From Armatimonadota bacterium (lineage in GTDB: Bacteria; Armatimonadota; SYMT01): a stretch of DNA of 12,152 nt. Of this stretch, positions 1 to 6,262 are shown piece after piece. The notes under the pieces are model-generated. The model was not told the DNA's origin and ran no database searches. It saw nothing but the letters and a program-made list of their open reading frames with translations. The stretch is from positions 1-12,152 of the forward strand of contig JAJFMS010000021.1 of the NCBI GenBank assembly GCA_020696885.1. Reading direction: 5' to 3'. The number at the start of each line of letters is the position of its first letter. Position 1 is the stretch's first letter. The translations under genes were made by a program, and so were the position numbers.

Positions 1-864
1 GTAGTGCAGCTCCCGCGGCTTGACGGCGGCGACCACGTCCCGCAGCCGGTCGCGGTCGAGATCGGTGGTCCGAAGGAACATCACCTCCTGCCCCTGGACG
101 CCGATCGGATGCTCGGCCCAGGCTTCCGCAGCCCGTTCGGTGCCGGGGTGCTCCAGCCAGAAGCAGCCGGCAGCCGCCCCCTTTCGATCCGAGAACAGGA
201 GATCGGCGTCCCCGTCCCCGTCCATGTCCTCGCTCACCAGCGACATGATCCAGCCGACGGGCCGCAGCGGGTGCCATCGCCACGCCTTCAAGTCGCGAGG
301 ATCGGCCGGCGCCTCCCACCATCCGATGGCTGCACCCTTCCCCTTGCCACCCGCGATAAGGTCGACGCCGTGTTTCCCGTCCACCTGCGCCGGCTCGCAG
401 AACATCCAGAGCCGGCCTTCGGAAGCGGGCAGCGGCTCGGTCTTCCACGCCGCCTCATCGAGATACCGCGAGGGCTCTTTCGGCGCCCAGTGGACGGCCA
501 TCCGCTCCGAGCCCTGCTCCGCGCAGCTCACCACGTCCACTGCGCCGTCCCGGTCCAGGTCCACCAGAACCGCGTCCTCCACACCGGGAGCCTGACCTGC
601 GGTAACCGCGGGCCACAGCTCCTGGGACTTCGCCGGCCCTGGGTGGAGGTAGACCCGCACCACCCCACCCTGCTCCCAGCCGGTGACGATGTCCGGTAAG
701 CCATCGCCGTTCGCGTCAGCCAGGCGCACCCCGTCCGCGCCGCGCGAGGAGGCGTCGATCGTGTGTCGCGGCCAGGGCGATCCTCGACCTGCTTCCTGTG
801 CTGCGGCGCCGGTGAGCGTGAGCAGGCCCAGCGCGATCCCGATTGCAGTGGGGCGAGTACTCAG
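1..864 (-). CDS. Secreted FG-GAP/VCBS repeat protein (3' end outside window)
   Basis: Partial gene: 288 codons are visible and the frame is still open at base 1. An N-terminal signal peptide (residues 1 to about 22, hydrophobic IGIALGLLTLTGAAA ending before QEA) indicates export. Four FG-GAP/VCBS blade motifs with Asp-rich calcium-binding loops follow: DANGDGLPD (about 50-58), DLDRDGAVD (102-110), DMDGDGDAD (213-221) and DLDRDRLRD (268-276, degenerate). Such repeats form integrin-alpha-like beta-propellers that usually mediate protein or carbohydrate contacts outside the cytoplasm; no catalytic domain is visible in this part. No ATG, GTG or TTG lies in frame near the signal peptide. The best start is CTG at 864-862, 8 nt after a GGAGGGG Shine-Dalgarno, only 2 nt beyond the stop of the upstream quinoprotein gene. 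The two are probably co-transcribed and translationally coupled. The specific function is unknown. Confidence 0.85.
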   Translation of the reverse strand, partial: MSTRPTAIGIALGLLTLTGAAAQEAGRGSPWPRHTIDASSRGADGVRLADANGDGLPDIVTGWEQGGVVRVYLHPGPAKSQELWPAVTAGQAPGVEDAVLVDLDRDGAVDVVSCAEQGSERMAVHWAPKEPSRYLDEAAWKTEPLPASEGRLWMFCEPAQVDGKHGVDLIAGGKGKGAAIGWWEAPADPRDLKAWRWHPLRPVGWIMSLVSEDMDGDGDADLLFSDRKGAAAGCFWLEHPGTERAAEAWAEHPIGVQGQEVMFLRTTDLDRDRLRDVVAAVKPRELHY

Positions 865-866
865 CG

Positions 867-2768
867 TCAGCGCCCCTCCGGCAGCGCAAACGCCACGTAG
901 GCGTCGCCGGACTTCGTAGCCTGCTTGCCGCCGCCTCCCGCGGCGATGGCGACGTACTGGCGTCCTTTCACCGAGTAGGTACACGGGGTAGCGTAGCCGC
1001 CGGCGGGGAGCTTCGCCTCCCAGAGCACCTTGCCGGTGGTTTTGTCGAAGGCACGGAACTTCTCGTCTTTGGTGCCGCCGATGAACACCAGTCCGCCCGC
1101 CGTCACGATGGTGCCGCCCAGGTTCTCCGTGCCGGTGGGCGGAAGCCCCTTCGCGATCAGTTCCGGATACTCGCCCAGGACGGACTGCCACGCGAGCTCG
1201 CCTTTGCTAAGGTCGATGGCGGTCAGGTTGCCCCAGGGCGGCTTGATCCCAGGATAGCCGTTCTGATCCACGAACCGGCCGTAGCCAGTGTTGCGGTAGG
1301 GGTACGGTGAGCCGGCGGGCATCTTCTCCAGCCGGTGCTCCCGCGGGATGTTGTTCGAGTTGACGTAGAGCATCCCGTTGGTGGGATCGAACGAGGCGCC
1401 GGACCAGTTGGCGCCGCCGAGGAAGCCCGGCACGCGGACCGTATCCTGGAACCCGGTAGGCGTAAAGATCGAGCCGTAGCGCATCGTCTTCATCCGGTTC
1501 AGGACATATGCCTTTGACTCGGGAGACAGGTCCGTCACGTCGTCCGGGCCGAACGATTGCCGGGAGAACGGCGGCGGCTTCACCGGCAGCGGCTGCGTGG
1601 GCGAGGAGAACTCCCCGGGGATATCGGAGGCCGGCACGGACCGTTCCTCCACCGGGAAGAGCGGCTCTCCGGTCTTCCGATCGAACAGCCAGCAGACACC
1701 GGTCTTGGTGACCTGGGCCACCGCCTCGCGTGGTTTGCCGTTCTGCCGGACGGTGCACACTACCGGCGGGGTCGGGTTGTCGTAGTCGAACAGGTCGTGG
1801 CGCACCGTCTGGTAGTGCCAGACGCGCTTGCCGGTACGGGCGTCCAGGGCGATGGTGCAGTTCCCGAACAGCGTGTCGCCCTTCCGGTCGCCGCCGTAGA
1901 AGTCGAACGCGGGCGAGCCGGTACCGACGAAGACGAGCCCGTTCTTCTCGTCCACGGAGGCGCCGCTCCAGGCGTTGCACCCGCCGCGCTCCTTCCAGCC
2001 GTCCCCGTTCCAGGTCTCGGAGCCGAACTCTCCCGGGCGCGGCACGGTGCGGAAGCGCCATACCTCTTTGCCGGTGCGCACGTTGAACGCGCGCACGTCG
2101 CCCGGCGCGCCGGGGCCGGTGCCCTCCCCGTTGGCGAACCCCAGGATCGCCAGATCGCGATAGATCGCGGGGGCGGAGGTCATCCCGTACGGCAGCCGCC
2201 GGATGTCCCGCTCGATGCCGGCGCGGAGATCTACCTCCCCCGCCGTGCCGAAAGCCGGGTCCGGTCTGCCGGTGCGCGTGTCCAGCGAGATCAGCCGCCC
2301 GTCCGCGGTGCCGACCAGGATGCGGCGCTGCCGCCCGCCTTCCCAGAACGCCACGCCCCGGTTCACCCCGCCGGAGGCGATCACCGCATCCTTAGAAGTG
2401 CTGGCGAACGGGTCGTACTTCCACAGCTCGCGGCCGGTCGCGGCGTCGAGGGCTGCCACCTTGATCCGGGGGTTGCAGGTGGTGAGATACATCACGCCGT
2501 CGATCACCACGGGGGTGCATTCGATGTTCGTGGACTTCGCCGGGTCCGCGTCGCCGGTGTGGTAGGTCCACGCGAGTTGGAGGCGACGCACCGAGTCCCG
2601 GTCGATCTGGTCCAGCGTGGAGTAACGGGTGCCGCCGCGATCGCCGCCGGTGGCGGTCCAGTCCACGCCGGAGCCACCCACGCGCTCCTTCCCGGCCTGC
2701 GCCGTGGAGACCGCCATCGCTATCACCGCCGCGGTCACCAGGACCGGTAGGCTGCGTTGCCTTGCCAT
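867..2768 (-). CDS. PQQ-dependent dehydrogenase, periplasmic quinoprotein beta-propeller
   Basis: 633 aa. A Sec signal peptide (1-25, cleavage after AQA) implies a periplasmic enzyme. The mature part is an eight-bladed PQQ propeller with repeated W-motif blades such as AALDAATGRELWKYDP (about 105-120), AFNVRTGKEVWRF and ALDARTGKRVWHY. The DWTATGGDRGGTRYS segment near the N-terminus, HDLFDYDNP (324-332) and a TKTG lysine (355) resemble glucose/sugar-type quinoprotein dehydrogenases, whose active-site Asp and Lys lie in equivalent regions. The vicinal Cys-Cys of methanol/ethanol dehydrogenases is absent, as are a CXXCH haem site and the membrane helices of E. coli-type Gcd. It is therefore probably a soluble aldose or alcohol dehydrogenase passing electrons to a separate acceptor; the substrate cannot be named. 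The start at 2768 is preferred over an upstream start at 2816 because it has a good SD (GGGAGGT) and begins directly with the signal peptide. No PQQ biosynthesis genes are in the window. Confidence 0.92.
   Translation of the reverse strand: MARQRSLPVLVTAAVIAMAVSTAQAGKERVGGSGVDWTATGGDRGGTRYSTLDQIDRDSVRRLQLAWTYHTGDADPAKSTNIECTPVVIDGVMYLTTCNPRIKVAALDAATGRELWKYDPFASTSKDAVIASGGVNRGVAFWEGGRQRRILVGTADGRLISLDTRTGRPDPAFGTAGEVDLRAGIERDIRRLPYGMTSAPAIYRDLAILGFANGEGTGPGAPGDVRAFNVRTGKEVWRFRTVPRPGEFGSETWNGDGWKERGGCNAWSGASVDEKNGLVFVGTGSPAFDFYGGDRKGDTLFGNCTIALDARTGKRVWHYQTVRHDLFDYDNPTPPVVCTVRQNGKPREAVAQVTKTGVCWLFDRKTGEPLFPVEERSVPASDIPGEFSSPTQPLPVKPPPFSRQSFGPDDVTDLSPESKAYVLNRMKTMRYGSIFTPTGFQDTVRVPGFLGGANWSGASFDPTNGMLYVNSNNIPREHRLEKMPAGSPYPYRNTGYGRFVDQNGYPGIKPPWGNLTAIDLSKGELAWQSVLGEYPELIAKGLPPTGTENLGGTIVTAGGLVFIGGTKDEKFRAFDKTTGKVLWEAKLPAGGYATPCTYSVKGRQYVAIAAGGGGKQATKSGDAYVAFALPEGR
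873..879 (-). promoter_or_regulatory. Shine-Dalgarno GGAGGGG supporting a CTG start
   Basis: GGAGGGG lies inside the last codons of the quinoprotein gene, 8 nt upstream of the CTG at 864-862. This is normal spacing. It is the main evidence that the FG-GAP gene starts at a CTG, because no standard start codon precedes its signal peptide in frame. Confidence 0.55.
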
Positions 2769-2870
2769 CTTACCTCCCACCCTGAGCCGACCTATGTGGC
2801 CAGCGCCGCCATCCATTTGGCGCGTCAGGCCGCCGCTCCCTTCGTGGGCCGGGATTTGACGTCGAAGCCG

Positions 2871-2893
2871 GCGGTTGAGTGGCCGTCAACCGC
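2871..2893. repeat. Inverted repeat GCGGTTGA-N7-TCAACCGC
   Basis: Perfect 8-bp arms with a 7-nt centre, about 100 bp upstream of the quinoprotein start. It could be an operator for that gene or a hairpin in its 5' leader. Nothing in the sequence identifies a cognate regulator. Confidence 0.5.
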
Positions 2894-2962
2894 CCGTGTG
2901 AAGCGTCCCACTCTATCTCGATCACATGTCAGAAAAACCTACGCTCAACCACCCGCTCGCGT

Positions 2963-2991
2963 TTGACATGGCCCCATAAATCCGATAACCT
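2963..2991 (+). promoter_or_regulatory. Candidate sigma-70-like promoter for the 79-aa gene
   Basis: A consensus -35 hexamer TTGACA (2963-2968) is followed by weak -10 candidates, GATAAC at 2984-2989 (15-bp spacer) or TAACCT at 2986-2991 (17-bp spacer). If used, it gives a 5' leader of about 140 nt before the start at 3137. The -35 is strong and the -10 is poor. Confidence 0.35.
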
Positions 2992-3047
2992 CATTAAATA
3001 GATCCGCGGCGTGATATCGGATAGGTGTCGTGCCGAGAATCGCCTGA

Positions 3048-3076
3048 ACCGGGACAGTTCTCCCGGTGTATACACC
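3048..3076 (+). promoter_or_regulatory. Leader hairpin plus 12-bp palindrome upstream of 79-aa gene
   Basis: ACCGGGA-N6-TCCCGGT (3048-3067) is a perfect 7-bp stem. It runs into the perfect palindrome GGTGTATACACC (3065-3076), so the two structures overlap by 3 nt and could be mutually exclusive. They lie 61-89 nt upstream of the start codon. They may be an operator or a structured 5' leader; no known riboswitch class is recognisable. Confidence 0.4.
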
Positions 3077-3136
3077 CAACCGGTCTCGAGCCAGCGTCGC
3101 ACTCTGCGGCGAGGGAGCGAGAAAGGAGGAGTGAAC

Positions 3137-3376
3137 ATGATGCTGAGCACGCTACTTGCGCCCAGGGCATCGGAGGTGGCAGCCACGCCGCCGGTAGCCC
3201 GTGATCTGGTGGAATGGCTCCGCACGGGACGGTTGACGCTCGTTGACGAGCGGAAGCAGGTGGTCCCGATCGAGGCATGGGCAGGGCTTCCTACGGAAGT
3301 CAAGGCGAAGGCGCTAGCCGACTTCGACCGCGTCGTCCGTGGAAACGCTAAGGCCGCCGTCCTTTATCTCCGGTAG
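3137..3376 (+). CDS. Small hypothetical protein, 79 aa
   Basis: A 79-aa soluble protein without signal peptide or membrane helix. The start ATG at 3137 follows an excellent Shine-Dalgarno (AAAGGAGGA at 3122-3130, 6 nt spacing), the strongest in the window, which argues that this is a real, well-translated gene. Its body reads as a mixed alpha-helical region with charged residues (RDLVEWLRTGRLTLVDERK, about 24-42), then EAWAGLPTEVKAKALADFD and a C-terminus ending LYLR. I do not recognise a family. A strong hairpin follows 13 nt after the stop, so it may be a single-gene transcript. Confidence 0.65.
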   Translation: MMLSTLLAPRASEVAATPPVARDLVEWLRTGRLTLVDERKQVVPIEAWAGLPTEVKAKALADFDRVVRGNAKAAVLYLR

Positions 3377-3389
3377 TTCCGGTGCGAGT

Positions 3390-3417
3390 TCGTGGCACCC
3401 GGCCCCGGGTGCCACGA
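3390..3417 (+). terminator. Strong hairpin after the 79-aa gene, possible terminator
   Basis: A perfect 13-bp inverted repeat (TCGTGGCACCCGG-CC-CCGGGTGCCACGA) begins 13 nt after the stop codon at 3374-3376. It lacks the downstream T-run of a classical intrinsic terminator, so it may instead be an mRNA-stabilising hairpin or a terminator of the U-less kind often seen in high-GC genomes. The remaining 204 bp to the next gene (3418-3621) show nothing I can name. Confidence 0.55.
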
Positions 3418-3621
3418 TCCGCCGGCCCCTTTCCCTTCGGTGGTCGCGGCGCCCGATTACGGCTGGAACCGCCTCGATCATCCCTCGCCGCGCCCTCCCC
3501 AGCCTCTCAAATCCCGGTATCCTGTCCAAACGCCTCTCCCGCGCCGGGAATTCCGCAGGGGCGACGGCCCTCCGTGCCGAAATGTTCTGACGAGCGTTCC
3601 GCTCCCCTTCGAGGGCAGATC

Positions 3622-3960
3622 ATGAGCAGACCAGTTGATCCGTGGGCCGGCGAAAAGATGTCTCGCAGCGAGGCGCAGCGTCGGTATCAGAACCTGATCG
3701 AATACCAGCTTCGCCCGATGCTGAACAACCGCGGTATGGGTGATGACGCGCGGATCGGCGTCCTCAAGCGCATTGTGCGGGAAGCGAGCCGCTTTAAGTA
3801 CGAAAGCGGCGCGGTAGCCGGAGGCGGCGCGCGCGAAGAGGTGACGGACCTCCTCAAGCCGTATCTCCACCCCGAGCACTGGGCGGGTGAAGAGCTCCGC
3901 GAGTGGGTGAAGCGTGCTATCCGGGCGTTCGGCGCCACTATCGCGTCACCGGACGACTAG
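3622..3960 (+). CDS. Hypothetical protein, 112 aa
   Basis: A 112-aa, strongly charged, predicted cytosolic, mostly helical protein (for example SRSEAQRRYQNLIEYQL at about 14-30, and EELREWVKRAIRAF near the C-terminus), with a short Gly/Ala-rich break around 64-70. There is no recognisable domain, signal peptide or membrane segment. The ATG at 3622 is chosen because GAGG lies 7 nt upstream (3611-3614), although the frame stays open further upstream. The next gene begins at the base after its TAG stop, which implies translational coupling with that membrane protein. Confidence 0.6.
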   Translation: MSRPVDPWAGEKMSRSEAQRRYQNLIEYQLRPMLNNRGMGDDARIGVLKRIVREASRFKYESGAVAGGGAREEVTDLLKPYLHPEHWAGEELREWVKRAIRAFGATIASPDD

Positions 3961-4383
3961 ATGGCTCCGCTCCGTAACCCAGAAATCGCCACCCTCCGGC
4001 GCGTGGGTGGACGGCGAGGCTTTAGCCAGCTCGACTGGCTGGTGGTCCTCGCGTACTTCGCGCTCTGGGTGGTGATCTCGTTCCCGATCTGCAAGTGGTA
4101 CCTGGAGCGGAACGGAGCCCACCTCTCACTGCTTCAGATGGGGAATCTGTGCTGGACGCTGGTTGGGGCGCTCTTCGTCTTCCACCTCGTGCTCGCCATC
4201 GTAGTCGCCATCTGGGAGCAGTTGATCCACGTCGTCAAGTGGTGTTGCGAGCGCCGCCGACGCGCAGCTTCGGATCCCCCTGCCTACCTGCCGTACCACC
4301 CCGTGTTGCGCTCCTCCACCGCCACTCGTCCCGGATTCAGGCGGAGCCTTCCCCCCCACGGATGGCGCCGGCGGCGCGGTTGA
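3961..4383 (+). CDS. Hypothetical two-helix membrane protein, 140 aa
   Basis: ATG immediately follows the stop of the 112-aa gene with no intervening base and no clear own Shine-Dalgarno, so it is probably translated by coupling. Two hydrophobic segments are visible: about residues 24-46 (DWLVVLAYFALWVVISFPI) and 61-86 (LCWTLVGALFVFHLVLAIVVAIW). They are separated by a short loop containing a Trp/Tyr/Glu-rich KWYLERNG and followed by a basic, Arg-rich tail. By the positive-inside rule the N-terminus and the tail are likely cytoplasmic. The last 47 nt overlap the 3' end of the opposing 419-aa gene, so the C-terminal Arg-rich residues may be fortuitous. No family recognised. Confidence 0.55.
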   Translation: MAPLRNPEIATLRRVGGRRGFSQLDWLVVLAYFALWVVISFPICKWYLERNGAHLSLLQMGNLCWTLVGALFVFHLVLAIVVAIWEQLIHVVKWCCERRRRAASDPPAYLPYHPVLRSSTATRPGFRRSLPPHGWRRRRG

Positions 4384-5596
4384 GGGTGGACCGGGCTGTG
4401 TTCAGTTTCTCCACCGCCCCGGGGATGCTCCGGACCATCCAGGGGTTCTGCAGCACCATCCCGCCGGCTACCGGCTCCGGCGCCTTGCGGGCAGTGGCGA
4501 TAAAGAAGTCCGCCGCCGTGCGGTAGTCCTGAAGCTGCGCCAGGGTAACCCGCAGCGTCACCTCCACGGCGATCAACCCGGCGCTGGGCCAGAGGCGCTC
4601 CCGCAAGCCGCGGCTGCGCGCTTCGCGGATCGACTCGACCTGCTTACCCAACTCCAGGATCCGATCCGCCGGCTGCCGGGCCGCTCGGGCAAAGTCGTCC
4701 GTCTCCGCGAGGCGTCCCAGTGCGGCCAGTGCGGTCTCCGTCTCCTTCAGCGCCGCGGTGATCCGCTCCGGCAGCGCCTGCTTTACAAGTGCCTTCCCGC
4801 CCATCGCGCCGGCCAGGCCGCCTACGTACTGCCCCACCATCGATCCGATCGGCCCGAGCGCGGCGCCCAGTCCCGCGCCGATCCGCCGCCCGATGTCCGT
4901 GCCTACCTGGGCAGACATCCCCGCCACCAGGGAACTGGTGGGGCTGGACTTCGGCGCCAGCGGGTGCATGAAGCGCGGCGTGGTCCGCCGGAGCGCGGCG
5001 AGCATCAGGACCAGCTCCTCGCCGTCAGCGACGCCCGCAGCCTCCGCGGCGTTGATGGCGCCCGGAAGCGGCGCCGCGGTGAGGTCCTCCATCCCCAGCA
5101 GCGGCAGGTCTTGCTGCTTCTTCCCAATTGCCGAGGCGAGCACGGAGAGCGGTCGGCCGTTCCAGCCTCGCTCCGCGCCACCCCACCAGGGGCCGGCCTC
5201 GGTCACTGCCTTCGCCAGCACGGCGGCTGCTCGCGCCTGCTCCGCGTCGGAGAGGTTGCGCCAGACGTCGCGGATGACCGCCTCGAACGGTGTCTCCGGG
5301 ACCACCGGCTCGCGCAGTCGCCACTCCCGCGTCACCTGCGGGTCCACCCGCGCCCATTCGTAAAGCACGGTCATCGGTGCAATCTGCGCCGGCAGAGCGC
5401 CCAGCAGCTCGGGGTCTAGCCAACCCTGCTTTACCCATCGTTCCAGCGTCGGCCGCTGCCAGGGGCGGGAAACCCGTAGGGCGTGCGTTAGCCGGCGCCG
5501 AGCTTTGACCCGCATGATCCAGTAGGCCAGCAGCAGCACGGCCACCCCGGCCACACCGATCAATATCTGCATCTGCAGCAGCGATAACTCCGGCAT
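4337..5596 (-). CDS. Membrane-anchored protein with glycine-zipper segment, unknown function
   Basis: 419 aa. One N-terminal transmembrane helix (about 11-28, ILIGVAGVAVLLLAYWIM) is followed by a basic stretch (RVKARRRL), so the bulk should be cytoplasmic. The middle is Ala/Glu-rich and helical. Residues about 232-268 form a glycine-zipper-like stretch with repeated G-x3-G spacing (IGRRIGAGLGAALG, then GSMVGQYVGGLAG) that could insert into or pack at a membrane. The C-terminal third (280-419) is helical, with a coiled-coil-like run at 283-335. The ATG at 5596 is preferred over an upstream GTG at 5629 because GGGAG lies 7 nt before it and the helix follows directly. A TAGAAT -10-like box lies upstream near 5656-5661. 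The 3' end overlaps the opposing two-helix gene by 47 nt. I do not recognise a family. Confidence 0.75.
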   Translation of the reverse strand: MPELSLLQMQILIGVAGVAVLLLAYWIMRVKARRRLTHALRVSRPWQRPTLERWVKQGWLDPELLGALPAQIAPMTVLYEWARVDPQVTREWRLREPVVPETPFEAVIRDVWRNLSDAEQARAAAVLAKAVTEAGPWWGGAERGWNGRPLSVLASAIGKKQQDLPLLGMEDLTAAPLPGAINAAEAAGVADGEELVLMLAALRRTTPRFMHPLAPKSSPTSSLVAGMSAQVGTDIGRRIGAGLGAALGPIGSMVGQYVGGLAGAMGGKALVKQALPERITAALKETETALAALGRLAETDDFARAARQPADRILELGKQVESIREARSRGLRERLWPSAGLIAVEVTLRVTLAQLQDYRTAADFFIATARKAPEPVAGGMVLQNPWMVRSIPGAVEKLNTARSTLNRAAGAIRGGEGSA

Positions 5597-6173
5597 CGAT
5601 TTCTCCCGCGCCCAGCCCGGATAATTCACGACAGCCTGGCAATGCCGACGCGGTGTATTCTAGCCGCCGTCGGGGTCGGACTGAGCCAAGGAGGCCGGGT
5701 GCCCCCAGGGCGAGGCCTAGGAAGGGGTGCCTCGTGCGGCCTGGATACGCCGGGCGAGGTCCCCTGACGACGGATCCGAGTCCCGCGGGCCAGTCCCACA
5801 CCAGGATCTCGTGGTTTATTCGGGCTAGAGTTGGCGTGCGGCGACGCTGATCCCTTGCCGGTGTCCGAAACCGACGCGGCGCCCCGTGCCGCCCTTATTC
5901 ATCGAAGTAACCGAACTGGCCGTTATTCGGTAGGGGCATCCGCCGTGGTTGCCCTGTCCCCGACCTACTTCCAGCGCCGGCAGAGCCGTACCCACCCGCC
6001 GGGGACGGCAGGGAGGTCCGGCTTTGCACGCCCCAACACCGTCCGCGGTTGCAGGGCAACCACAGCGGATGCCCCTACCAAGCAACGGCCTCCCGCCCGC
6101 CTATAGTTCGCGGTTAGACCCGTCCCTTCGTCGTTGAGCCCACCTCCAGTTTGCGGTTACACCCAAATCACAG
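5597..6173. other. Gene-free region between divergent genes
   Basis: About 580 bp without a convincing coding sequence; frames open here are short and run across the inverted repeat. The part at 5630-5917 shows no recognisable RNA gene or repeat and only a weak promoter candidate for the minus-strand 419-aa gene. The part at 5918-6173 is occupied by a REP/MITE-like inverted repeat and a degenerate tandem repeat, listed separately. Confidence 0.6.
5918..6090. repeat. REP/MITE-like element with 39-bp inverted arms
   Basis: Bases 5918-5956 and the reverse complement of 6052-6090 match at 35 of 39 positions; the inner 27 bp (from GTAGGGGCATCC to GGTTGCCCTG) differ at one base. Each arm is itself a small hairpin, since GGGGCA pairs with TGCCC across it. 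The 95-bp spacer holds further short inverted repeats (TCCCCG 5957-5962 with CGGGGA 6000-6005). This matches paired REP (BIME-like) elements or a non-autonomous MITE, and the GTAGGGGC...GCCCCTAC style is common in dispersed bacterial repeats. No transposase is present. It sits 84 bp before the metal-operon promoter and could act as a bidirectional terminator. Confidence 0.8.
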
Positions 6174-6208
6174 TTGACCCTGCTCCAGGTTCACGATAAT
6201 ACTTAACC
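6105..6208. repeat. Degenerate tandem repeat, about 2.5 units of 39-43 bp
   Basis: Unit 1 (6105-6147) and unit 2 (6148-6186) begin with AGTTCGCGGTTAGACCC and AGTTTGCGGTTACACCC, matching at 15 of 17 positions. Both contain a GTTGA[G/C]CC block and end in CTCC. A weaker partial third unit begins AGGTTCACGATAATAC at 6187 and merges into the promoter and operator. The -35 box of the metal operon lies in unit 2. It could be repeated regulator sites or a decayed insertion-sequence end. Confidence 0.5.
6174..6200 (+). promoter_or_regulatory. Promoter of the metal-uptake operon
   Basis: TTGACC (-35, 6174-6179, 5/6 consensus) and GATAAT (-10, 6195-6200, 5/6) are separated by 15 bp; an alternative TAATAC at 6197-6202 gives a 17-bp spacer with a poorer -10. 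Transcription would start near 6206-6210, inside the palindrome at 6201-6218, and leave a leader of about 55 nt before the repressor ATG. Confidence 0.6.
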
Positions 6209-6218
6209 AGGGTTAAGT
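6201..6218. promoter_or_regulatory. Probable DtxR/MntR-type operator, perfect 18-bp palindrome
   Basis: ACTTAACC-AG-GGTTAAGT is a perfect inverted repeat beginning immediately after the -10 box and covering the expected transcription start. TTAACC/GGTTAA half-sites in this position are typical of DtxR/MntR-family operators, which are about 18-20-bp palindromes of this kind. Metal-loaded repressor from the next gene would block initiation, giving autoregulation of the whole operon. Confidence 0.8.
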
Positions 6219-6262
6219 TGTGGGATAGCTGCTGGTATCGACTCGACGGGGAGTGTGGTTCA

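Larger units (their letters stand above)
2769..3136. other. Divergent intergenic region, 368 bp, rich in short palindromes
   Basis: No convincing gene lies here. The region separates the minus-strand quinoprotein operon from the plus-strand 79-aa gene and is locally more AT-rich around 2920-3000, as expected for a promoter region. It contains a TTGACA -35 candidate (2963-2968), an 8-bp-arm inverted repeat (2871-2893), ATCCGATA/TATCGGAT arms (2980-2987 and 3015-3022), a 7-bp-stem hairpin (3048-3067) and the 12-bp perfect palindrome GGTGTATACACC (3065-3076). Confidence 0.6.

Noticed and set aside
4..699. Plus-strand open frame antisense to the FG-GAP gene
   Set aside because: The minus strand encodes four FG-GAP motifs and a signal peptide. 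The plus frame is Pro/Arg-rich with no recognisable feature.
1557..2750. 397-codon plus-strand open frame opposite the quinoprotein gene
   Set aside because: It lies entirely antisense to a clear PQQ-propeller gene. Its Arg/Ala/Gly/Val-rich translation shows no domain and is typical of a shadow frame in high-GC DNA.
2895..2915. Minus-strand GAGTGGGACGC reminiscent of a c-di-GMP-I riboswitch core
   Set aside because: The characteristic GCACAGGGCAAACC segment and tetraloop-receptor elements are absent, so the short match is probably chance.
5740..5805. Possible tRNA-like segment around GGATCCGAGTCCCGCGGG
   Set aside because: There is no proper T-loop TTCRA motif, no acceptor-stem pairing and no anticodon arm.
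5825..6085. 86-codon minus-strand frame
   Set aside because: It runs through the inverted-repeat element and its spacer, has odd Cys/Gly/Arg-rich composition, and no convincing RBS or motif.
5918..6208. CRISPR array
   Set aside because: The repeats are inverted or strongly degenerate tandem units without regular unique spacers, and no cas genes are present.
6218..6262. Upstream TTG start extending the repressor by 15 residues
   Set aside because: The TTG begins at the last base of the operator palindrome. The extension has no family match, while the ATG at 6263 has a Shine-Dalgarno and aligns with MntR residue numbering.
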